NCBI GenBank assembly: GCA_018340805.1
Contig: JACMZG010000008.1
Coordinates: 21,747,930-21,811,929, forward strand
Origin: Microvelia longipes
Lineage: Eukaryota > Arthropoda > Insecta > Hemiptera > Veliidae
DNA length: 64,000 nucleotides
Reading direction: 5' to 3'
Shown: positions 56,461-64,000 of the stretch, in pieces
How positions within the stretch are numbered: position 1 is the stretch's first letter
Layout: the number at the start of each line of letters is the position of its first letter
Position numbers and translations under genes: made by a program
Notes under the pieces: generated by a model
Database searches by the model: none
Told to the model about the DNA's origin: nothing
What the model saw: only the letters and a program-made list of their open reading frames with translations

Positions 56461-56684
56461 GTATGCAACAAAGTGGATTTGTACGTTGTCCGCAACAAAG
56501 TCGGTTTTGGAGTACGCGTTGTCCGCACAAAGTCGGATTTTGGAGTACGCGTTGTCCGCAACAAGTCGGATTTTGGAGTACGCGTTGTCCGCAACAAAAG
56601 TCGGATTTTTGAGTACGCGTTGTCCGCAACAAAGTCGGATTTTTGAGTACGCGTTGTACGCAACAAAGTCGGATTTATGAAAAA
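56461..56684. repeat. 34-bp minisatellite, five full and two partial units
   Basis: Unit: gtccgcaacaaagtcggatt + ttggagtacgcgtt. Units differ mainly by one-base indels in the A and T runs. Open frames on both strands follow from the repeat and are not genes. It ends 'gcaacaaagtcggatttatg'. Confidence 0.9.
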
Positions 56685-56699
56685 TATTAGAATATCTTT

Positions 56700-58217
56700 A
56701 AAGGCCATGTCTTATAGAAAAAAATATTTATTTCAAACTAGTAGGAGGAGAGAAATAGAGGTTTAAAAATAGCATTTTTGACGACTTCTTATTCTTCCTG
56801 CACTTTTGTTGACACATCTAAAGACTTAACTATACAACGGATTTGGACGTATGAGGACTTTTGGGATTTGTCATATACTCGTGTGCATTCATAGTTTAAT
56901 AAAATCTCGAATTCAACATTCCTACGTTGAACGCGAGGCGAAAAACTATGCAAGGAAACGAAAGTTCGTCAGCTTGACGCACCTATTACTTTGTATGTAA
57001 AGTTGTAGGTAAAAACTACTTACGTGGTAAAAACACTCCTCACCAAGTCTTTGCCAACCTCTTAACTTTGAAACGCCATATGTCTCCAACCAAAACGGAC
57101 ATAACTTGGCGGGACAGAAAAGTCGATTTCCCTACTTTTTTGGACCAATGTCTTGGCGGGAAGGTTTTGTTAAGATAATTAGTAATGACAACAATAAATA
57201 CTAATTTAAAAAAAATGAATGTAGATTTCAGTGATTTTTATCAGTGAATATTTAAACTCTGTTCTAATTGAGAGAAGCTGATGTTGAGGTAGGTCAGGCG
57301 TGCTTATCCTAGCAATATGCATTCAATTGAATTTACTTTATCTCCTCTATACCCCTTATATGTTTATTTTACGAGCTTCAAATCTTATGAATGTGATATT
57401 TAAATGGAATGAGTGGTGTTAAGAAGGAAAATCAATTCATTATATTTCGCGTCAGACGCATTAATCTTTTATAGATAGCAGTTGTAAAGTTAATGATTCT
57501 CGTTCTTTACTGTTCTTTTTTCGTGCCGTTATAGTCTAGTCAACGTACGGATTTTATGCAAATCTTAAAGTAGTTAAAATTTTATTTTAGGAATTTTGTT
57601 TGGAAATGTTTAGGGATACCCCTCAAAAAGTCCCTAACTTTGCATCACAGCTACAAGCGTTGTGGACCAAAACGTGTCCGTGTTTTATGCTTACGTTAAT
57701 AACTTATATTAATATAGTAGGAATATAAAATATAAAAAAAAATCAAATAAAGTTTGAAGCTAAGCAAATAGTCTAAAAATATGTTTCTATTGGTTTACTC
57801 TCTATTTGAAAACTTTAACAAAGGATTTTAAGAAACAAATGATTCAACCATATTTTCATTTTTTTACAACGTAAACGAACTTAAAATTGTTATTTTTGAC
57901 GCGATATTACTCAGCATTATCATATCTCAACGCTAAATCGACCAAACGTTATGGTTTTTAGATAAGATGTAGTCAACTACAGAACAAATTACAGCTTTCA
58001 GTTTATTATAGCCGCTGATCACTGGCCTAGTAAATTTCTTTTTTGATGGGTAAATTGAATTTTAACTGTATCTTTGAAACAGCCATTGTCCTGACAATTC
58101 ACGAAGAGATCAAAAGAAAAGAAAACAAACTGCTATAAATGTTTCCTCTTCCATTTTCTTTTTATACCAACAGATAAAAAGTCCCCTGGGAAAGAAAATG
58201 AAAATTGTCCAAAATAA
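56700..58217. other. Intergenic stretch, nothing firmly recognised
   Basis: 57080-57175 has 'acataacttggcgggacaga' and a second 'cttggcgggaagg', perhaps a DNA-transposon end. No gene. Confidence 0.35.
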
Positions 58218-58349
58218 CTTAAAAAAAGAATAATGAAAGAAAAGAAGTCTCTCCACAAAACAAAACTTTATAGGCTAAGCGCTTAAGTAATGTACCGGAA
58301 GCCTACTGATAACGTCATTCCTGCCAATTCCATACACACTTGGAATCTC

Positions 58350-59035
58350 AATATGGCTACATTCAACGTGTTGGTTCATCGACTGCTCACCTCCTGTTGA
58401 TGACCTAGCTTATAAAGAATAACTGAAGACTATCCACGACATAGTTTTACCAACGCTTATAAATTAAATACAACCGATAACCTTTTTAAGAAAAAGAACC
58501 TTGAATTGGTTTAAAGCTATGACTAAAGAAACGGAGAAAGACCAAGACAATATTCAGTGGTGTTCCATCCCCTATGTGGGCTCTCTTTCTCAGCGTATTG
58601 CTTCCGTGCTATGAAAGAATAGTTAAAAAGTAAGCTTTTTAAGATACGTAACATTATGGAATCTTTTAAGCAGTGTAAAAGACACGATACCACCTTTATA
58701 TGTGGCATAAACCAAGCTGAGTACTTAGGCTAAACTGGTAGAAATATAATTACGAGGGCAAAGGAGCATAAATCAAGGAATAACATTAAATTTTACCAAT
58801 ATTTATTGTCTGAAAACTATTTTGGTGGGCCTCATAAAGTTGGTTGTCTTCATTTTGTAAATAATGGTCGCTGGATGGATTTTGTTAAAACAAATTAGAG
58901 GTTGAAACTAGTTAAAAAAAGAGAGAGGGAATCTTCGCCCTTACTGAGAACTATGCTACGAGCGCCGTCACCTTCTGTTGTCAGTCTAACTCCAATACCA
59001 AGACTCACTACTTCTTTAGTATGTCTACGGTGATT
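58350..59035 (+). pseudogene. Penelope RT tail and GIY-YIG nuclease, decayed
   Basis: Motifs in order, in shifting frames: ATFNVLVHRLLT (58358), the conserved thumb block; VDDLAYKE and LKTIHDIV (58400-58440); CSIPYVGSLSQRIASVL (58562-58612), the linker (IPYV..LS.KI in the young copy); FKIRNIM (58638); then EYLG-stop-TGRNIITRAKEHKS (58718-58780), the Y-I-G / R / E-H core of GIY-YIG. At least two frameshifts and three stops make it non-functional. It ends before the hammerhead-like tail at 59224. Confidence 0.7.
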
Positions 59036-59223
59036 AGTTATTAATCATTTTATTCTTTATTGGATTTTATTATATTTATTTTGTTGTTATTTATTTTTTC
59101 ACATAATTGCATTTATATACCTACAAATTTTATCTCCCATGTACTTTATGCATTATTCTTTATTTATGTTTATAGTTTATTTAATTAATTAATTTATTTT
59201 TATTTATTCTATTGTAACTTGCA

Positions 59224-59260
59224 ATGATGATGGCCTCTAGATAGGTTGAAAGCGCTTTGC
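59224..59260 (+). ncRNA. Hammerhead-like tail of the 58-kb PLE
   Basis: ATGATGA (first C changed), T, GGCC ... GGTT, GAAA (59248-59251), then GCGCTTTGCC; GAA is followed by self-complementary AGCGCT. Same tail as the fold-back element at 35163. Confidence 0.5.
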
Positions 59261-59310
59261 CAATAAAGATTTGTTTGGTGGAGAGACTTCTTTTCTTTCA
59301 TTATTTATGA

Positions 59311-60279
59311 TGGACTCCATAAGCGCTTATTCTAGTGATATATTTAAAAAATAAAATTCTCGTAGGAAAACTGTGTGTATTTAATCAACTGTTTGACAGC
59401 TTTGTGAGAGTTTTTCTGATCCGATTTTTTTTCCTGGTCCGAGGTTCGAATCTCACCTATCCCATTAGCGATTTTTTCCAAAGGAAATTTGCTGAAAAAT
59501 AACTAAATACTATCAAACGTTCCAGTATTCAAAGCAGCTTTTATAGTTATTAACTAATTGAGTGACTAAAAAAATGTTTGCTCCCTTTAGTGTCAGCTTG
59601 GTTTCTGAGACTAAAGCTAAAGATAACCATAATATTTAAAAGCTTATTAAGAGGATAGTTCCTGAGGTATTATGTTCTCTTAATGTTTTATGATTCCTGA
59701 ATGCTAAACACGTTACGAGCTTTTGTACGTTATCGGTACCAGTGGGTACTGAAGTTCAATACTCCTCTTTGGTATATTCTTTACCGCTAATTAACAGCTA
59801 CTTGTTAAAGTGATTATACCTATTTATGTGAGTAATAAATGTTTTCTACTAATTATTTCTTAGGTATAATTATACCAAATAATTACATTTAGGGTTTCTG
59901 ATACGCCTGCTGCTTTTGCAAAAACATTAGGTTTTTAAGGACCATTACTGGTGTTCAATAGAGTTTGAAATATTTTAATTAATTTCTTGTGGGAATAATT
60001 AATTTGTTTGCTATTGAAGAACGTTTATTAAAATGTATGCGATAGCAATATGTGGTATTTTAATGAAATATTTCTGTTAAAAATAGTTAATAATTTACAG
60101 CTATATCCTCTCTTCAGATTCACAAGATAGTGTATCCGATTCCCTTCTGGTGTTTAGTAAATGGAATCCAATCCCCGTATTAGTTTAGTTAATTAAATCT
60201 CGTATTTAATAGTTTGATAATTAATACATTTGTTATACATCTCCCCGTAGAATTTTCTTAGAAAATACGTTATAACTAT
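59311..60279. other. Intergenic stretch with one SINE-like fragment
   Basis: 59425-59500 holds TCCGAGGTTCGAATCTCACC, a good box B, then CCCATTAGCGATTTTTTCC and GGAAATTTGCTGA, the hairpin seen at 8145, 17355, 37385 and 45754. Otherwise nothing. Confidence 0.5.
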
Positions 60280-60552
60280 TCAATTAACTGAGAACAAAAA
60301 ATTGTTTACAAAAATAATAAATGAATGCTGATATAATCTCATAAAACCGCACTGCCCTAGAAGGAACAAGGCATCAGAAGTATCCTCTACAAGTTTAGAA
60401 GCGTTTAATAGATTTTTTATTTCCTCATTTATATCATACAAAAATCCAAACCAGAATTCATCTGAATTATTCGTCTTACTTTTTTGCACATCATTCCATT
60501 TATGCTTAAGTTTCCTGTATATGCTTTGAAAACCTGAGCAATAGCGTTGCAA
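60280..60552 (-). CDS. Unrecognised open frame, possible exon
   Basis: 90 codons with a well-mixed translation: SIYRKLKHKWNDVQKSKTNN, then FWFGFLYDINEEIKNLL and LVEDTSDALFLLGQCGFMRL. 'ctattgctcag' just inside the frame could be a splice acceptor. I recognise no domain. It could be an exon or a transposase fragment; the last 20 residues (IIFVNNFLFSVN) look like random AT-rich sequence. Confidence 0.25.
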   Translation of the reverse strand: MQRYCSGFQSIYRKLKHKWNDVQKSKTNNSDEFWFGFLYDINEEIKNLLNASKLVEDTSDALFLLGQCGFMRLYQHSFIIFVNNFLFSVN

Positions 60553-60628
60553 CTTGTTATTTAATTATTCCAAATTTTTCAAACAAAACGAGTATATTTT
60601 CCCATAGATAACACAATGCACGGCACAA

Positions 60629-60670
60629 AATTATTCATTCTCATTTGAAGCTCAATGAGAATGAATAATT
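60629..60670. repeat. Perfect 17-bp hairpin, 8-nt loop
   Basis: aattattcattctcatt / tgaagctc / aatgagaatgaataatt. Confidence 0.85.
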
Positions 60671-60689
60671 CAGTTCAACTGGAAACTGA

Positions 60690-60875
60690 AGCATCAAATA
60701 GATTGATGTGCAAGAAAGCAAGAATTAAAAAGAAAATCGCCCGGGTTGCGGACCACAACTCCAGAATATATTTTTAATAATAAATTTATAAAATCGCTTT
60801 TATCGTGGCAATATGGGGTACCTTTTCATTTCATGACAAATTCGAACTCCATTCGCTCATTCCCAGAATATCATG
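60690..60875. mobile_element. MITE end next to a decayed 5S-hp end
   Basis: 60720-60768 (aagaaaatcgcccgggttgc ggaccacaactccagaata) is an end of the long-TIR MITE family. 60810-60875 (atggggtaccttttcatttc ... attcgctcattcccagaata) is a minus-strand 5S-hp hairpin end without the rest. Confidence 0.5.
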
Positions 60876-61214
60876 ATTACACAATGTTTAAAGTGGTATT
60901 ACTTCAGTTTTATTCCGTTCCACTTTAAAATAAATAGTTTGTACACTATTTATTTTATTTATGTACCTATTATACCCTAGACTTATAACTTTAACGGATT
61001 ATAACTTATATTGTTCAAAGCTTAGAAATGTAATGCAGCCAATAGCCATTCAATCAAATATACGAGAAATACTTTTATGATCACGAATGCTTTAAAAAAT
61101 TATGGTTATAGTTGATTGCCTTGTTTTTATTAGTCTTACTTTATAAGAATATTAGCAATAAGTGTTAATATTAAATCACATGATTTTATAATTTAATTTT
61201 GTATTTTTACTTAT

Positions 61215-62395
61215 TAATGTCAGCACTAAAAATCTGATACCGTGATTTTATCTAAATTATCCGCCTCAGGTGTTTTTGAAACCTCCTTAGTTGTTTCCTC
61301 AAAGTTTTCTGTTTGTATGAGTGTGGGTGCGTCTTTTATTGTTCTGTATGTTTATACCAGAGGGTTGAAACTTCGTAAAAAAAATCAATCATTAGGTCTA
61401 GTTGTGCTATTAAATTATAAAAAAATTGGGTACGAAGTGCCTGGAAACTATTTCTCATTATATCGGATTCGCTACGCTCATCCTCCCTGCTTTGGACTCG
61501 CTTTGCACGTCCTCAGAAATACAGTTCCAAATTTATCCTGATACATGCCTTTAGACTAGCTTCGCACGTCATTAGATAGTAAATGCATCTGTATCATTCT
61601 CAGCGGTCACCCATACAGCACTGATCACTCTCAAAGCTCCTTAATTTTTTATGATCCAACACAAATCATAGATATACTTGTATTGAAACGAAACATTGTG
61701 TACTTATTTATTAGGTAATAATATACACTTATAGTACCGAATTTCAACTCTATTGGAACATTCCCTAGTTATTTACAATTTTTCAAAAAACGTACGATTT
61801 AATAAAAATTTAACTAGTGCTAATGAGATGAATCTTGGCACATATGTTCTCAAGCGGTTCTAATTCTCAAACGGTAGACTGATTTTTGTACAAAATTCCT
61901 ACTCTCTAGCCTAAATAAACTGGGCGCTACGATGATAACAGACACACTCACACACACAACAACTTTGCAAAAACCACTCAAGAGGTCCTAAAAACGCCTG
62001 CCACGGATAATTCCGGCTTCATCCCGTTTCAGTTTTTTTGCAATCTCAATACTTTTTCTATATACCTACGGTATAAATGAGAAAAGTATAAATATGACGC
62101 GGCAATAATGACTCAAGAAAAACTAAAAAAAAAAACATAAAACGCGGAAAAATGTTTTATTCGAAGTTAGTATACATGTAGTACCGTATAAGACCGAAAA
62201 TGTGCTAAGTTTCATCTTATTATCAGCATTAGTTCAACTGGTTTTAAATAACTTGTATACGATATTTTAAAAGTTGAAAAAGAAATTACAAATGAAGAGA
62301 AATTTATCACGTAATGTAATAGCTAAATAAACTGAGTTTAATTTCAATAGCACTAATATATCATCGGTTTTTGTTCGGTTATAAACTTATCACAA
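61215..62395 (+). mobile_element. 5S-hp repeat interrupted by another 5S-hp copy
   Basis: The plus-strand body from 'aaaaatctgataccgtgatt' stops after 'ctagttgtgctatt' (61412) and resumes at about 62090 with 'atgacgcggcaataatgact', then 'ctaagtttcatcttattatc', ending around 'tttttgttcggttataaac' at the start of the 5S-like segment. The middle is a minus-strand copy of the same family. Confidence 0.7.
61420..62085 (-). mobile_element. 5S-hp repeat, nearly complete, nested
   Basis: Its 3' end on the minus strand is 'cgtacccaatttttttat' (T7). Hairpins at 61465-61483 (minus strand GGATGAGCGTAGCGAATCC, fully paired) and 61494-61512; a third, decayed, at about 61550. 5S-like segment 61585-61660 (cagcggtcacccatacagca ctgatcac ...). 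The 5' hairpin is at about 62045-62083 (actttttctatatacctacg gtataaatgag). Target duplication unclear. Confidence 0.75.
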
Positions 62396-62399
62396 TTAA

Positions 62400-63289
62400 T
62401 TTAAAACCTAAATTTTAAATTTTTACACTAATTCTGAAATTTAAAGCTATCTGACGATTTGTTTTCAAATACACTATGAAGATTGAAAATTAAGCCGTCA
62501 AAATTTAAATTTTCAAAATTATATATTTTCAAAAAATGAAAAGTAAAATTGAGTAGATTGATTTAGCAGTTATAGATTTATATTTTTGTCAAACCTTAAC
62601 TCGATTGCTCACATTTTCGATTTTTAACAATTTGCTTTAAATTTATGAATCAAAAATATATAATGACCAGCGTAGGTTACCGCCTATTTTAGTTTTTCTA
62701 CAATATATTATCTTCCAGGCAGCCGAACTAAACAATAATCCCAATATTTCAAGTTGCAACTTTCAAGCGTTATAACTGCATGAGTTATGCGTTGAGAGTT
62801 TTGTATTGTGATAGCATCTCGGTTTCTGCTTTGTGGATGAACACAATTCTTTTTCCTACATACCTAACGTAGTAGGCAAGGAAAACTAAACATGAATTGA
62901 TTGTAAGTTAAATAAAATTTTAAAGTAATCGAGATTTGACGCGGCGATACTTATCCTCGGGAAAGTGAGTTTCTAAGTCCTAATAAATTCCAGTAAGTCT
63001 AAATCCTAGTAACTTCATACCCATATATTCTGAAAATAATTATATTCAAATGTTCCTGAGGGTATTCGTTTAACCTTATATTTATATTTAATCATATGCT
63101 CACACCTCTATGTACTACAAATTAACTTTCTCCTATTTTCACTTCACTCTGACATCTTGCACAAAAATATAGGTATGCAATAGTTTTCCTTAATCAATCT
63201 TTCTTCTGGAGAAGGAGCTATAAGAATTATTATTTAAAGCACGGAGAGACCACTTTATCAAAGCCTCGCCTCAATGCTGCCTCTAATCT
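62400..63289. other. Intergenic stretch, nothing recognised
   Basis: AT-rich sequence; 62820-62885 resembles a very diverged 5S-hp 5' tip (ttctttttcctacataccta). Confidence 0.4.
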
Positions 63290-63319
63290 AATCTGTTAAC
63301 TCTGTATCATGAGAAGCCT

Positions 63320-63560
63320 CACGGTTTTCACTTCAACCATAGCTACTCATCCTATAACTACAACAGAACTATTCTATTTAAATACCGTATTCAAATATTT
63401 GCTGACTCTCCGAAGATTCAAGGCATCAAACCCTAAAACATTTTCAAGAATCAAGGAATCTACCACTGGAACAATTTAAATCTAAAGTATAAAAATACTT
63501 GAAAATTAAGATTTCATTTCTCTTGGAAAAGTTGAAGTTAAATTTTACTTCATAATTTTT
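63320..63560 (+). pseudogene. Decayed C-terminus of a non-LTR retrotransposon protein (tentative)
   Basis: Frames read HFNHSYSSYNYNRTILFKYR then, shifted, ESRNLPLEQFKSKVLKYLK, the order of the N.R....-LP..-.SL..FK.KLK.YL tail of CR1/L2-like LINE proteins, followed by a hydrophobic AT-rich run. No RT domain is visible upstream. Tentative. Confidence 0.35.
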
Positions 63561-63804
63561 AATCTTTTTCTCATTTTTGAGATTTTTAGTTTATTTTTTA
63601 CCCTTGCCATTTTTATAAATAGTAGAATTTTTACTGTTTTATTCTTCTTTTAAAATTATAATTATAATGATGTGTTATCCAAGGAATATTTTTAGTAGCA
63701 GTAAATAAAATAACTCGAAAAAATCAATTTATGGATTAGTCAAAAAGGATATTTTTGTTTTGATTGTTTTTTGTTTTTATTTATCAGTCCTCTTTTTAAT
63801 TTAT

Positions 63805-63845
63805 TAACACTAAAAATGCCTGTGATTCACAGGCAAAACGTCTGT
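63805..63845 (+). ncRNA. Hammerhead-like relic
   Basis: CTAAAAA (for CUGANGA) at 63810, T, perfect GCCTGTG/CACAGGC helix II with loop att, AAAA (for GAAA), then CGTC. Helix and spacing are intact while both core boxes are mutated, so it is a dead copy of the ACGTC-type motif also seen at 16798-16832. Confidence 0.5.
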
Positions 63846-64000
63846 GATTAATTTAAATGAAGCAAAACATTATGAAGGATTGAACTCTTCATTATTTTGC
63901 CTAGGAAAAAGAGATTTTTATGGAATAGAGATTTTTGATAGATATTTTTAAGCGAAGTAACAAATCTTTTTACTACAGATACAGTAAACGGTAAAAAAAT

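Larger units (their letters stand above)
58218..59310 (+). mobile_element. Older Penelope-like element with inverted tips
   Basis: The left tip (gaataatgaaagaaaagaag tctctccac ... at 58218-58285) is the inverted copy of the right tip (59245-59310, caataaagatttgtttggtg gagagac ...). Between them a plus-strand relic encodes the end of the RT, the linker and a GIY-YIG domain, followed by a hammerhead-like tail. The layout matches the young PLE at 24.7 kb although the tip sequences are unrelated. No clear target duplication. Confidence 0.7.

Noticed and set aside
56303..56708. Repetitive Thr/Arg/Gln/Leu frames on both strands
   Set aside because: Produced by the 34-bp minisatellite, which is open in several frames.

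Overview
This is eukaryotic, AT-rich, gene-poor nuclear DNA with one 699-base assembly gap (20130-20828). I found no host gene I can defend, no tRNA or rRNA gene, no CRISPR array and no bacterial-style operon. Penelope-like elements, a Ty3/gypsy-like gag retroelement, APE-type LINE debris, a tRNA-derived SINE, MITEs and long (AT)n microsatellites fit an invertebrate genome, most likely an arthropod. The species cannot be fixed from this sequence.

The commonest unit is a dispersed family, called here 5S-hp (a working name), about 0.7-1 kb long with at least 15 copies or fragments on both strands. Each full copy has a 5' terminal hairpin, a body with CRE-like and NF-E2/MARE-like sites, a segment clearly derived from the 3' half of 5S rRNA (the internal Pol III promoter), two or three 19-nt hairpins with matched base-pair changes, and usually a terminal T-run.

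The second theme is Penelope-like elements (PLEs). A young copy at 24.7-25.9 kb (minus strand) keeps a GIY-YIG nuclease frame between 258-bp inverted arms and has a 14-bp target duplication. It lies inside the gag region of a gag-only LTR retrotransposon (23851-27083). A second GIY-YIG relic with inverted tips lies at 58.2-59.3 kb, and an RT-only relic at 50.1-51.6 kb. Small fold-back elements with 8-12-bp target duplications lie at 2.6, 35.2 and 54.5 kb, with a further fold-back at 15.2 kb. Many carry a hammerhead-like motif of the kind reported from PLE flanking repeats.

By region: 0-13 kb holds 5S-hp copies, a PLE tail and an (AC/AT)n tract; 13-19 kb (AT)n, a tRNA-Val-like SINE, a fold-back element and 5S-hp; 19-23 kb the gap and fragments; 23.8-27.4 kb the nested LTR/PLE complex; 28-35 kb a near-perfect hairpin and two 5S-hp copies; 35-46 kb a fold-back PLE, LINE fragments and three MITEs with long terminal inverted repeats; 47-53 kb 5S-hp and PLE RT; 54-57 kb a short PLE, a hAT-like element with internal tandem repeats and a 34-bp minisatellite; 58-64 kb PLE, nested 5S-hp copies and LINE debris.

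No genes act as a pathway here. The interactions visible are nested insertions (PLE into LTR element, PLE tail into 5S-hp, 5S-hp into 5S-hp) and non-autonomous elements that must borrow enzymes from elsewhere.
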